From: Chitinophaga agri | GTDB lineage: Bacteria; Bacteroidota; Bacteroidia; Chitinophagales; Chitinophagaceae | Reading direction: 5' to 3' | Length of the DNA: 64,000 nt | Assembly: GCF_010093065.1 (NCBI RefSeq) | Contig: NZ_CP048113.1 | Coordinates: 992,001-1,056,000 of the forward strand | Shown: in pieces, positions 9,556-18,842 of the stretch | Layout of the letters: each line of letters starts with the position of its first letter | Position numbering within the stretch: position 1 is the first letter of the stretch | Made by a program: the position numbers and the translations under genes | Notes under the pieces: model-generated | What the model saw: the letters and a program-made list of their open reading frames with translations, nothing else | Database searches by the model: none | Told to the model about the DNA's origin: nothing

Positions 9556-10254
9556 CTAAAAGACCAGTTTGTACCCAAGTCCCCTGACATTGATCAGCTG
9601 GACAGATGGATCGTGCTGCAGATATTTCCTGATCTTACTGATATATACGTCCATGTTACGGGCGTTGAAGAAATTGTCGTCGCCCCACAGTTCCAGCAGG
9701 ATGTTCTTACGATGGGTGGTGATATTCGCCTTTTCCACCAGCATTTTCAGGATATCTGATTCCCGCAGGGACAACCGGATCTGCTCTTTTTCATGCCGCA
9801 GCTCCTGCCGGTTGTAGTCAAACGTATAGTTACCAATGAGATAGACGTCATTATTTACAGATGCGGGTGCGGCAGGCACAAATAACTGGCTACGCTTCAG
9901 GAGGGTCCTGATCCGTAATATCAGCTCTTCAATGCTAAAAGGCTTTTTAATATAATCGTCTGCGCCAGTCTGCAGACCTTTTATCACATCCTGCGTTTCA
10001 CTCTTGGCAGTTAGGAAGATAATGGGGGTATGCTCGTCTACAGCGCGTATATCCTTCACAAGCGAAAGGCCGTCTTTACGCGGCATCATAATATCTACTA
10101 CACAGAGGTCCGGACGGAACGACAAATACTGTTCCCAACCCTGTTGACCATTTTCTGCATGACTGATCTGAAATCCACTTGCTTCAAGGGTTTCCTTCAC
10201 TACGCCCGCCAGTACTATTTCATCTTCAACCAGTAGTAACCTGATCTTTTTCAT
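9556..10254 (-). CDS. OmpR/PhoB-family response regulator
   Basis: The start is taken at the ATG at 10254 (MKKIRLLLVEDE), because the receiver fold begins there, although the frame is open further upstream. The receiver domain (1-120) has the acidic pair E10/D11, phosphoacceptor D54 (CVVDIMMPRKDG), a conserved T in IIFLTAKS and K in YIKKPF. Residues about 135-232 are a winged-helix Trans_reg_C DNA-binding domain ending in VRGLGYKLVF. Its start overlaps the 3' end of the upstream kinase gene by 29 bases, so the two form a cognate pair. Confidence 0.95.
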   Translation of the reverse strand: MKKIRLLLVEDEIVLAGVVKETLEASGFQISHAENGQQGWEQYLSFRPDLCVVDIMMPRKDGLSLVKDIRAVDEHTPIIFLTAKSETQDVIKGLQTGADDYIKKPFSIEELILRIRTLLKRSQLFVPAAPASVNNDVYLIGNYTFDYNRQELRHEKEQIRLSLRESDILKMLVEKANITTHRKNILLELWGDDNFFNARNMDVYISKIRKYLQHDPSVQLINVRGLGYKLVF

Positions 10255-11662
10255 ATTTCGGAAGTTGGAAAGTAAAGGTACTACCATTGCCAGGACTGCT
10301 GACAATAGACATACTACCACCGAGTTGTTCCAGCAAAGCCTTGACATGACTCAGTCCCAGACCGTAGCCCTTGATATCATGGCGGTCGCCCTGCACAACG
10401 CGATAGAACTTGTCATACAAATACGGAAAGTGTTGTTTTTCAATGCCATTTCCGTTATCCTTTACACTGATGCTGTAATGTCCGGGATATTCCCTGGCAG
10501 CGACCAGCACTTCCCGGGATGGCTTATCATTGTATTTCACCGCATTATCTATGAGGTTAGTAAGGATAGTAGTAAAGGCAGATGGATCGGTATATAACTG
10601 AGGGCTGGTAATCTCCAGCTCCTGCCTGATCATTACCTGTGATAAATGTGCGAAACGGTTGACGGTATCATCTATCAGGGTACCAATATCGGTACCTACT
10701 ATCCGCAAAGGCTGATGTTCCTGCTCCTCCCGGCTCACCTGCATGATCTTGTCGATCAGGTCCTGTAACCGGTTCAGTTCGGCCCGGGAGTGGCGCAGAT
10801 AGCGGGCGGTCTTCTCCGCATCCTGCATTCCCCGGAAACTGAGCAACGCTTCATTGGTGGCCTGCAGAATAGATACCGGCGTTTTCAGTTCGTGCGTGAC
10901 ATGGCTGATAAACTCCCGTTTCATGCTATCCAGCCTTTCCTGGCGGATAATAATGCGCCATAGTATCCAGATGCAGCCTATGATCAGCACCACAATGAAT
11001 ACAGAGAGGATAATCGCACTGCTCATTTTCCTTAGCAGGTAGCCGCTCAATCCGGAAAATTGTACGCCCGCAATACGCTCCTGGCTTTTCATACCAGGGC
11101 GGATCAGAACATGTGGTCTCTTATTGACGGTATCTATTGTATTAGTCTCTAGTAGCAGACTGAATATCAATGGAATATCTCTCTTATTAAGTTCTGCTTT
11201 GTAGTAACGCTTCAGTGTATCTTCCTGGGGGATGACATCTGTAAAAGAAGAGAAGATATTGGATACGAAGTGTGCCAGGGCTGACGAGTCTTCAATGGTA
11301 GCAGCTGTATCCAGACGGATATTCTTACGTACCATCGTGGCGTGATCAGAAGCTGTCAGGGTGTCTGATAAGGTGATATCTCCCTTACCTGCTGAAAACA
11401 GACCTTCCATATCATCCCCCTCTACATCAATAGTCGTCTTTACCGCATACCGGCTTTTTTCTGTGGCACTATCTCCGGCTCTAAGCCTGGCCGTAATAAT
11501 GATGGAATTATCATAGGCATTGTGAAATGCTTCCGTTGCCGTGGCAATAAATGCTTCCTGCTGCGCGCGATAGGTTTGTCTGAGCCAGAATAACTGGAAC
11601 AGCAATGCCGCCAGTAAAGCGGGGGTGGCGATCCACCATATCCTTCTGCTAACTTTACCCAT
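10226..11662 (-). CDS. Sensor histidine kinase, partner of the OmpR-type regulator
   Basis: This 478-residue kinase has a first membrane helix at about 7-25, an extracytoplasmic domain of about 190 residues, and a second helix at about 217-240 (ILSVFIVVLIIGCIWILW). A HisKA domain follows with H257 (SHVTHELKTPVSIL), then a HATPase with the N box (LTNLIDNAVKYND), G1 (VKDNGNGIE) and G2 (GYGLGLSHV). It heads a minus-strand series of kinase, regulator, barrel and GLPGLI genes. Regulation of the downstream outer-membrane pair by this system is inferred from order only. Confidence 0.95.
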   Translation of the reverse strand: MGKVSRRIWWIATPALLAALLFQLFWLRQTYRAQQEAFIATATEAFHNAYDNSIIITARLRAGDSATEKSRYAVKTTIDVEGDDMEGLFSAGKGDITLSDTLTASDHATMVRKNIRLDTAATIEDSSALAHFVSNIFSSFTDVIPQEDTLKRYYKAELNKRDIPLIFSLLLETNTIDTVNKRPHVLIRPGMKSQERIAGVQFSGLSGYLLRKMSSAIILSVFIVVLIIGCIWILWRIIIRQERLDSMKREFISHVTHELKTPVSILQATNEALLSFRGMQDAEKTARYLRHSRAELNRLQDLIDKIMQVSREEQEHQPLRIVGTDIGTLIDDTVNRFAHLSQVMIRQELEITSPQLYTDPSAFTTILTNLIDNAVKYNDKPSREVLVAAREYPGHYSISVKDNGNGIEKQHFPYLYDKFYRVVQGDRHDIKGYGLGLSHVKALLEQLGGSMSIVSSPGNGSTFTFQLPKYEKDQVTTG

Positions 11663-11767
11663 AGTCTGGCAAATGTAGCTTTCTCATCCATTCTTCTCCG
11701 GATTCTTTAACAATCATTAACGTTTGTTCGCATTCCGTCGTATCTTGCCGCAGCATAACAGAATTAC

Positions 11768-12220
11768 ATGATTATCGATACCTTACAGCATGCAGCGCAT
11801 TACCACGCCCTGGGACCAAAATTCGTAAAAGCCTTCCAGTATCTGCAGGAAACTGATTTCTCCAAAGTAGAGAAAGGCCGTTATGAAATTGATGGTACTG
11901 CTATTATTGCCATTGTAAATGAGTATGACACCATACCAACTACTGGTGAGCAGATGGAGTCTCATAAAAAGTATATAGACATTCAGTATATCGTTCGTGG
12001 AGAAGAACTGATCGGTCATGACTTCCTGCAAGAGCAAATACCTTCCAAGCCCTATAGCGAAGAAGAAGACTTTATGCTGTTTGCCGAAGCACCCGTGTTC
12101 TTCTCAAAATTACAACAAGGTATGTTTGCGATCTTCTTCCCGACTGATCTTCATATGCCAAACATTAAGGTAAACGAACCGGTGAGTGTGAAGAAGGTAG
12201 TGATGAAGGTAAGCATATAG
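11768..12220 (+). CDS. YhcH/YjgK/YiaL family protein (DUF386)
   Basis: A 150-residue cupin-like protein whose family signature is clear: EYDTIPTTGEQMESHKKYIDIQYIVRGEE, then DFMLFAEAP, QGMFAIFFPTDLHMPNI and VKKVVMKV (only parts quoted per segment). Members are cytosolic, bind metal through the conserved His/Glu residues, and include proteins associated with sialic-acid or sugar catabolism. The length is normal. The gene stands alone between divergent and convergent neighbours and has its own terminator. Confidence 0.9.
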   Translation: MIIDTLQHAAHYHALGPKFVKAFQYLQETDFSKVEKGRYEIDGTAIIAIVNEYDTIPTTGEQMESHKKYIDIQYIVRGEELIGHDFLQEQIPSKPYSEEEDFMLFAEAPVFFSKLQQGMFAIFFPTDLHMPNIKVNEPVSVKKVVMKVSI

Positions 12221-12246
12221 CAGCAACTGATCTTTTTACATAAGTG

Positions 12247-12282
12247 AAGACGCCGTCCCTCAATAGGACGGTGTCTTTTTTA
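12247..12282 (+). terminator. Rho-independent terminator after the YhcH gene
   Basis: The arms AAGACGCCGTCC (12247-12258) and GGACGGTGTCTT (12266-12277) pair over 12 bp with one G-U wobble and a 7-base loop, followed by a T-rich run. Confidence 0.85.
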
Positions 12283-12327
12283 GTTTTAATAAGCAACTAA
12301 TGTCTGGCAGGCTATGATCTGAATTAT

Positions 12328-13269
12328 TTATTCACGGATAGTGGTTTTATCGTTCAATGCCATTTCCGCAATATCGTCTTTCCTTTTGAATATCACGCCT
12401 TTATGCTTCTGCATATAGGTAAACAATTCCGTTGCCGCCTTCACCATCTGTGGTGTACCACCTATACGGTCATGGAAGCTGACTGACATCATCCTTCTGC
12501 GATAGGCCGATTCCGCATATAGCTGGTCAAACTCCATTTTTACCTGCTGCAGGAACTGATCTGAAGAATACCATTGACCGGAGATCAGCACGATGTCATT
12601 GTTGCGAAGCGTATAAGGCACTACAGCAAAGTCTCTGCCATTTACCTGTATGATAAAGGGTTCATCCCGGCTCAGGTCATCAATATGGTAGGTGAAGCCT
12701 AATTCCTGTAAGATCTTCAGTGTATTCTCCCCGCGACGTAACCAATTGGCATTATATCCTTTAGGCGTAGCTCCGGTTACCTGCTGTACGGCTTTCACGC
12801 CATCAAGGATAAATTGCTTTTCCTCCTCGTAGGACATTGCATATTGCGTAGCCCAGTCCCTTCCATGTGCGGCCGCTTCGTGTCCCCTTTGCACGATCTC
12901 TTTCGCCAGCGCAGGGTTCTTCAGCACAGCAGCACCTACCATGTGAGACGTCACCTTGATCCCTAATTTATCCCAGTTGTCAAGCATACGGGGTATACCT
13001 TCCTTGTAACCGTATTCGTACCAGGTGGCAGAGGGAAGGTCTGTATATCCTTTGATCATGTTCTGGGGAAAGGGACTTTCCGCATTAACGGGTTGTCCAC
13101 CTGCTTCGAACTGCATAGACACACTTACAACAAGACGGGAACCGTCGGCCCAGGAAGACACAGGCTTCTTCTGTTGTTGCAGCGGAGCGGCAGATAATGC
13201 GGAAGGTCCCACCATACCGGCCATACCCAGCAGACCGGCTGTCTTTAAAAATTCTTTTCTGGTAGCCAT
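12328..13269 (-). CDS. Exported polysaccharide deacetylase family protein (PuuE/allantoinase-like)
   Basis: This 313-residue protein begins MATRKEFLKTAGLLGMAGM, a Tat-like export signal although with a single Arg. The body is a NodB-type deacetylase of the subfamily that includes the PuuE allantoinase: YEYGYKEGIPRMLDNWDKLG, a QRGHEAAAHGRDW metal-site region and SVSFHDRIGGTP near the end. Such enzymes remove acetyl groups or act on related amides, using a metal ion. It starts 3 bases after the DoxX gene, so the two form an operon. The substrate is unknown. Confidence 0.85.
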   Translation of the reverse strand: MATRKEFLKTAGLLGMAGMVGPSALSAAPLQQQKKPVSSWADGSRLVVSVSMQFEAGGQPVNAESPFPQNMIKGYTDLPSATWYEYGYKEGIPRMLDNWDKLGIKVTSHMVGAAVLKNPALAKEIVQRGHEAAAHGRDWATQYAMSYEEEKQFILDGVKAVQQVTGATPKGYNANWLRRGENTLKILQELGFTYHIDDLSRDEPFIIQVNGRDFAVVPYTLRNNDIVLISGQWYSSDQFLQQVKMEFDQLYAESAYRRRMMSVSFHDRIGGTPQMVKAATELFTYMQKHKGVIFKRKDDIAEMALNDKTTIRE

Positions 13270-13272
13270 ATA

Positions 13273-13671
13273 TTATTTCTTAAGTAGTTTATCAATTGCG
13301 TAACTGTTATAGGAAATGTTGCTCAGGAGTATTGCAAAGAATGCCACATGCAACAGTTGAGATACCAGCGCTTCCCAATTCTCAATTAATGTAGTACCAA
13401 GTATCAGGAGTATCATCACAATACCTCCTGCAATCAGCGACTGCCTGGTCATTAATCCGATGATCAGCAATAACCCGATAAGAAACTCTGCTATCGGCAA
13501 TGCATAGCTGAAAGGCGTGACAAGTGCAGATGGTAGCATCGAATCTTTAAAGCTTCCAACCATCCAGCCGCTGAACTTATCTAATTTGGGTAATCTTACC
13601 AACCCGTGACCAAACATACTGGCGCCAATAGCAAGGCGCAGTAACAGAAAAGCAATAGTGTTGTTGATCAT
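13273..13671 (-). CDS. DoxX family membrane protein
   Basis: The start is placed at 13671 (MINNTIAFLLLRLAIG), the first Met before the membrane region; ten further codons are open upstream. The protein has four predicted membrane helices and the DoxX-type motif LLRLAIGASMFGHGLVRLP at the first helix. DoxX proteins are small inner-membrane proteins linked to quinone or thiol redox functions. It is the first gene of a two-gene operon with the secreted deacetylase. Confidence 0.9.
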   Translation of the reverse strand: MINNTIAFLLLRLAIGASMFGHGLVRLPKLDKFSGWMVGSFKDSMLPSALVTPFSYALPIAEFLIGLLLIIGLMTRQSLIAGGIVMILLILGTTLIENWEALVSQLLHVAFFAILLSNISYNSYAIDKLLKK

Positions 13672-13729
13672 GATAAAAATTTGTCTTTGTTGATGAAGCA
13701 AAGTTCGGACAGTCAGTGAACGGGCGTCC

Positions 13730-13759
13730 TGTACATTTAAAGGATAATCTTGTACATTT
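13730..13759. promoter_or_regulatory. Pair of direct repeats TGTACATTT, 21 bp apart (possible operator)
   Basis: TGTACATTT occurs at 13730-13738 and again at 13751-13759, exactly 21 bp start to start, about two helical turns. The pair lies in the divergent promoter region between the DoxX operon and the WGR/HEAT gene. Same-face direct repeats suit an AraC-like or dimeric regulator, but no regulator gene is adjacent. Confidence 0.35.
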
Positions 13760-13841
13760 TTAAGATGGGGTCAAATAAATTGTTATACAGATATTAAAAA
13801 TAATTATTTATTTTGGCCGCCGTCTTTAATGTTGTTAGCTC

Positions 13842-16800
13842 ATGCGAATTGTAAAGCAAACGAAGCTTTTTTTCAGAGAGGGGAATTCGGACAAGACCTA
13901 CGAGATTGATCTATGTGAAGTTGGTCCCGGACAATACATCGTTAATTTCCGCTATGGTAAGCGGGGAAGCGCCCTGAAAGAAGGTAGTAAAACCGTATCT
14001 CCTGTGGACCTGCCAGCAGCCACAGTTATCTATGATGCTCTTGAAAAGGAAAAACGCTCCAAAGGATATTCTGCGGAACAGGATGCTGGTCCGGTAACAG
14101 AATTTGTTGCTCCTGATACTTCTGGTATAACTGACCCCGTACAGGTAGCCATCCTGGCAAGGTTGGAATATGCGCTGAAAAGAAATTCCAAATTCAAGAC
14201 TGAATGGAAAACGTCCCGGGTGATCTGGAAGGCTGGTGAACTGCGTTTGAAGGAAGCAGCCCCTTTTATTACCAAGCTAATAGAACGGGACAACGCCATG
14301 CAGCGTTACGCATCGTTATGGGCGTTAGGTCGTTGTGGTAGCGAAGCCGATGCAGGCACGCTAAAAGCCTATGCGGAAAATAGCACGTACCCGTATTATC
14401 AGCGTCAGATAGCCGTACATTCTTTACTGTTATTGTTACCGGAGGCGCCACGCAAGGAATATATTGCACAGTTTGAAAAAAGCCTGGACCCTGATTTTCA
14501 GCACGCTATACAGGATGGTCTCAAGTCGCAGTTGCTACAACTGCTCTCTGAACGCGTTAAATTGCTGGTGCAAACTACTTACCCTGTGCTGGAGGAACTG
14601 TATGTTGTCAGTATCGGCAATCCGATGGTGAGAGAGGTCCTGCTACAGTTTATTACTGCGTTACCGCTGAAAAGGAACTATTTCCAGCATTTACGCCATC
14701 TGTTCAAACAGGCAGAACTACGGGATGACCATGAGCTGGTTGCGCTCCTGGCTATACGCTTTGAACGTGAAGAACATAACTGGAGCGATCCTTATGGCCG
14801 CAATAACACCCGTGCTTTTACAAAGAATACCCGTCTTTATCTGCGCCGCCGCGTATTGCGTCGTCTGCAGCTAATGGGTAAACGTAATGATATTCAGTAT
14901 GTAAGATTGGCAACAGCCTTACTGTTACGATACGATGCTGCGATACACAATAAGGCTCCTTACAGCTACAATACTTATTCTTATAATGAAACAACCCGCC
15001 GTTACGACACTGTCACATTGATGACGCTGGCGAACCCGGAAGCTGTATTACTTCATTATATCCTGGAGGGTAATGCCAAAGATCTTACACTCAATAGTAC
15101 ACGCACCTATTGGTCCAGAAAGATCAATCCTCAGGATACCAAACAAACACCACCAGTTGAGCGCTCCCGTAAAGGAGAGAACCTGCTCGAGAAAGTGGCC
15201 TCCCTGTTCCGTGGCCGCAAACATACGGATGTAAAGCCTACTGCCTCAGCGGAACAGGTGATCAAACAAAACCAGGAGACAGACAGTGATGTGCCCTACA
15301 TCCATTTATGGCGCCAGCTGCCACAGGCATTCCTGCAACTGCTGATCAAGGGACGGATGAATGAGGTACACGACTTTGCCCTGCATCAGTTACTGCAACA
15401 TCCGGATTACAACGCGCTCAAGGAACGGATGGACGCGCATGTGATCCGTGCGCTACTGGGTAATCCATTCAGTCTGCCACAGGGATATGGCCTACAGCTG
15501 GCCCGCGAAAAGTTCGATATCAACGCACCTTCCCTCCCTATTATCCAGGCATTATTATATAGTCTTTCAGCCGAAGCACGGCAGCAGGCAATGGAGTGGG
15601 CAGCTGCCCGACCAGATGTTTGTCTGTCGGACGTTGACTTCCTGCGTGAACTGATCTTCTGTCCGTATGCTGATGTACGCGCCTTTGCCGTACAACAGCT
15701 TCCTAAGGTAGTGTTGACAGAAGAACAGGTAAGACTGCTCGCTGGCAAAGCGATCGCCTACATCATTTCTTTTAAAGAAGCAGATCAGGCGGCCAACGAT
15801 CAGCTGACTGAAGCGAGCCGCATCCTGGAACAATTCTTTGGTGGCGCGCTGGTACACCTTGACTTCAAGATCATAGAAGACCTGTTACATGGTCAGGTAC
15901 CTGCTGCACAGGCATTTGCCGCCCGTTTGCTGCTGCTGAAAAAACAACAGTTCACACTGGATCATATTACGGACAGCCTGTTACTTGGCCTGCTGGAACA
16001 TGCGTACCAACCGGTAAGAGCTGCTGGCGTGGATATATTCTCTGCGCTCAGTGAAGAGGAACTGGCTAAGCGCCGTGGGTTATTACTATATACCTGTACG
16101 GCGCCTTATACAGATGTCAGAAATGCAGTAAGGCCGTTATTGAAACGTCTGACTGAAAAAGACAGCGAATTGGCTGTATGGCTGGTCAACGAACTAGTAC
16201 CATTGCTGATGCGGAAAGAAACGTCAGAAGGGCTGCATACTGACCTGGCTGTTATATTAAGCAATGAGCTGGTAGCTCATCTGCAGGATATTGATCAGGC
16301 GACCGCATTACGTTTACTATATTCCAACTACCGCCCTGCACAGGCATTTGGTGTGGTCGTACTGGAGAAATATATTCCTGCCGAGCACCTTACCATCAGG
16401 CAGGTGACAGCAGCGGGTAATCATGAGTTACTGGCTGTCAGGGAATGGAGCTGGCGATTCTTCGAAAAGCATGTGGCACGCATCCGATATGAAAGAGATG
16501 CCGCCGTGGCTTTCCTCGATGCTACCTGGGAAGATACCCGTGCATTCGCTGCCAACTTCTTCCGAACACAGTTTGAGGCCAGCGACTGGTCTCCGGAGTC
16601 ACTGGTGGCAATCGCTGATAGCGTTAATCCCTTAGTACAGGCATTCGGACGGGAATTACTCACCCGCTTCTTCCGTGAGGAAGATGGTGCCATATACCTG
16701 ATGAAGCTCAGCCAGCACCCGGCCGTTACGATGCAACAGTTTGCAACAAACTATCTGGAAAACTATGCGGCTAATAACCTTCCTTATCTGAAGGAGATGG

Positions 16801-17060
16801 AGCATTATTTCAGATCCGTGTTGTCAAGAGTGAATAAAGCACGTATTGCCAAAGAAAGGATCTTCAACTTCCTGGAGAAGGAAGCAGTGAGATCCGCAGA
16901 AGCAGCCGAATACATCGGCAGTATCATCACTGATATTTCAGCTACTGTAGCCATCGGCGATAAGGCCCGCTGCATCAGTATCATGCGCAATATTCACCAG
17001 GCATACCCTGATGTATTGTTACCGGTACGCTTTTCAGAAATTCCCATGAAACAATATTAA
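13842..17060 (+). CDS. WGR-domain protein with HEAT/ARM-like repeats (retron accessory protein)
   Basis: This 1072-residue protein has no signal or membrane segment. Residues about 1-80 are a WGR domain (KLFFREGNSDKTYEIDL, then YIVNFRYGKRGSALKEGSK), a module known from PARPs and MolR/YehI-type proteins and associated with nucleic-acid contact. From about residue 100 onward the sequence is helical HEAT/ARM-like repeats (ALGRCGSEADAGTLKAYAE; FAVQQLPKVVLTEEQVRLLA; VRAAGVDIFSALSEEELAK), with a charged insert at about 430-480. It ends 10 bases before the SWIM protein gene, and the pair precedes the retron ncRNA and RT. A scaffold or effector role in a retron defence system is inferred from context. 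Confidence 0.85.
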   Translation: MRIVKQTKLFFREGNSDKTYEIDLCEVGPGQYIVNFRYGKRGSALKEGSKTVSPVDLPAATVIYDALEKEKRSKGYSAEQDAGPVTEFVAPDTSGITDPVQVAILARLEYALKRNSKFKTEWKTSRVIWKAGELRLKEAAPFITKLIERDNAMQRYASLWALGRCGSEADAGTLKAYAENSTYPYYQRQIAVHSLLLLLPEAPRKEYIAQFEKSLDPDFQHAIQDGLKSQLLQLLSERVKLLVQTTYPVLEELYVVSIGNPMVREVLLQFITALPLKRNYFQHLRHLFKQAELRDDHELVALLAIRFEREEHNWSDPYGRNNTRAFTKNTRLYLRRRVLRRLQLMGKRNDIQYVRLATALLLRYDAAIHNKAPYSYNTYSYNETTRRYDTVTLMTLANPEAVLLHYILEGNAKDLTLNSTRTYWSRKINPQDTKQTPPVERSRKGENLLEKVASLFRGRKHTDVKPTASAEQVIKQNQETDSDVPYIHLWRQLPQAFLQLLIKGRMNEVHDFALHQLLQHPDYNALKERMDAHVIRALLGNPFSLPQGYGLQLAREKFDINAPSLPIIQALLYSLSAEARQQAMEWAAARPDVCLSDVDFLRELIFCPYADVRAFAVQQLPKVVLTEEQVRLLAGKAIAYIISFKEADQAANDQLTEASRILEQFFGGALVHLDFKIIEDLLHGQVPAAQAFAARLLLLKKQQFTLDHITDSLLLGLLEHAYQPVRAAGVDIFSALSEEELAKRRGLLLYTCTAPYTDVRNAVRPLLKRLTEKDSELAVWLVNELVPLLMRKETSEGLHTDLAVILSNELVAHLQDIDQATALRLLYSNYRPAQAFGVVVLEKYIPAEHLTIRQVTAAGNHELLAVREWSWRFFEKHVARIRYERDAAVAFLDATWEDTRAFAANFFRTQFEASDWSPESLVAIADSVNPLVQAFGRELLTRFFREEDGAIYLMKLSQHPAVTMQQFATNYLENYAANNLPYLKEMEHYFRSVLSRVNKARIAKERIFNFLEKEAVRSAEAAEYIGSIITDISATVAIGDKARCISIMRNIHQAYPDVLLPVRFSEIPMKQY

Positions 17061-17070
17061 ACCCTGAAGG

Positions 17071-18729
17071 ATGTTATTTAATTACAGATATAGCGGGCAA
17101 ACAGAGGTATACAGCAACGCCACTTCGGCGGGTATATCTTTCGCTCCCGATACCCACAGGGAACCAACCTTCTTCAATGGCAAACTGCGCAAGAAGATTG
17201 CCTTCCGTGAAGCGATTTCCGCTTTACACGATGTGGTGGTATCCGACCTGCGTTTTAAACCCAAAGATAAAACCGCCTACAAGGAATGGGCGGCACAGCA
17301 GGAATCTGTGTGGCTGGCAGAAGCAATGGGACAGTTTAATGCCGCCGCTGCTCAGCAGCAGATGGAGGCGCTCAGAGAGGAGCTAAACAATATCTATAAA
17401 GAGAAAGAAAAGGTCATGGCGCCTTATTACAAAGCCAGGCAGACCTATTTCAATCACCTGTATCAAAAAGACAGGGATGCCTGGTTCGTACTGGACCCGG
17501 TGATCAGCGTGCATCCTGATGAGATCTTCTTTGAGTGTTTTAGTCAGGATGAATCCGCCTATGGCAAATTAAGCGCCAGTTATAACGTATTCAAAGAAGT
17601 GAACGAGTTCAAATGCGGTACGACCAATATTGACTACTCGGCGAACTTATATAATGAATTTCAAAAGATCCGTGATTATAAGGAAACAACCTTCTCTGTA
17701 GATCCAGGCGGATTCTCCGTACAGACGACACAGGAAGAGATGTTCCGCGAAGTCAAGATTGATCTTCCTGATAGCTGGGTACGCGGTTTCCTTCAGGTGA
17801 GTTCTGCCATGACATTGCCTGCGGCTACTTTCGATCTGCACCCGATGGATGTATATAACTTCTGTAGCTGGCTGCGCCGCTTTAAAGAAGTGAAAGGACC
17901 ACGCTCCATCCGTTTTGTGCTGGAACCCGGCAGACCGGTGAAGGCTATCTTCGAGCCCTGGAACAAAGAGATCGAATGTGCCAGATCTATCTATACCGGC
18001 CCGCAGCGCCGTGAGATCCGTATATGGGGACGCCGGCGATTACTGATACTGGAACGACTGATCCCGGTGGCAAAGAAATTCACCGTACACCTGACTGGCA
18101 GCGGATTGCCATCTTTCTATGTTGCTGACCTGGGTGATATGCAATTTACCCTGGGATTGTCCGGATGGACGGCAAATGACTGGTCCCGTGCAGGACAGTT
18201 TGATCTGATGGCACCACGCGCAGAAGTCAGCGATCTGACCAAACAGGTAGTCTACAGTGATCTGCAGGAGACATGGATGGGAACGGGAGAAGAGATCGCT
18301 GCCAGAACAGGACAAACGCTTCCACAGGTATTAGCCGCACTTGGTATCTATACACAGGCAGGTAAAGTGATCTATGATCTGCATACCGGCTATTACCGGC
18401 TGCGTGAGCTGAGCAGGGAACCACTGCCACTGGACCAGCTACGTTTCTCCAATCCGAAAGAGGAATCAGCTTCACGCCTGATGAAAGAAGGTAAAATCAC
18501 CTGCACGGCGCAACAGGTTCCTAATGTTGGCTTACAGGTTACAGGCAATATCACTGCTGCACGTCGTACATACCATCCCGTGATTGTGATAGATGCTGAT
18601 GAGCGTATGAGCACAGCTCATTGTGACTGTCACGACTACCTGACAAACAAGTTATACAAAGGGCCATGCGAACATATGCTGGCACTGCGTATGACCTATG
18701 AGCAGCAGAAAAATAATAATAACGCGTAA
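17071..18729 (+). CDS. SWIM zinc-finger protein (retron accessory protein)
   Basis: A 552-residue cytosolic protein. The SWIM motif CxCx(n)CxH is near the C-terminus: C518, C520, C533 and H535 (HCDCHDY ... GPCEHMLALR). Residues about 85-135 form a charged helical or coiled segment. A winged-helix-like stretch lies at about 410-455 (EEIAARTGQTLPQVLAALGI). SWIM domains bind zinc and usually mediate contacts with DNA or protein. WGR/HEAT and SWIM proteins recur as neighbours (as with E. coli YehI/YehQ, from memory). It is translationally close to the WGR gene and sits 113 bases upstream of the retron ncRNA. Confidence 0.85.
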   Translation: MLFNYRYSGQTEVYSNATSAGISFAPDTHREPTFFNGKLRKKIAFREAISALHDVVVSDLRFKPKDKTAYKEWAAQQESVWLAEAMGQFNAAAAQQQMEALREELNNIYKEKEKVMAPYYKARQTYFNHLYQKDRDAWFVLDPVISVHPDEIFFECFSQDESAYGKLSASYNVFKEVNEFKCGTTNIDYSANLYNEFQKIRDYKETTFSVDPGGFSVQTTQEEMFREVKIDLPDSWVRGFLQVSSAMTLPAATFDLHPMDVYNFCSWLRRFKEVKGPRSIRFVLEPGRPVKAIFEPWNKEIECARSIYTGPQRREIRIWGRRRLLILERLIPVAKKFTVHLTGSGLPSFYVADLGDMQFTLGLSGWTANDWSRAGQFDLMAPRAEVSDLTKQVVYSDLQETWMGTGEEIAARTGQTLPQVLAALGIYTQAGKVIYDLHTGYYRLRELSREPLPLDQLRFSNPKEESASRLMKEGKITCTAQQVPNVGLQVTGNITAARRTYHPVIVIDADERMSTAHCDCHDYLTNKLYKGPCEHMLALRMTYEQQKNNNNA

Positions 18730-18789
18730 GCCGTATACGAAGCAGCGCGGGAGAAGAGAAAGAAATAAAATAAAAAAAGACAATATGTA

Positions 18790-18820
18790 TTTGTTATTTA
18801 AATATTTCTTTCTATCTTTC
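18790..18820 (+). promoter_or_regulatory. Candidate promoter of the retron ncRNA
   Basis: TTTG (18790-18793) is followed after 19 bases by TATCTTTC (18813-18820), seven of eight matches to the TAnnTTTG element of the Bacteroidota housekeeping sigma factor, at the right spacing. Transcription would start about 6-10 bases downstream, roughly 15 bases before the a1 segment of the msr-msd. The position fits an independent ncRNA/RT transcript. Confidence 0.5.
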
Positions 18821-18842
18821 AGGTCAGAAAAACACAGTTCTT

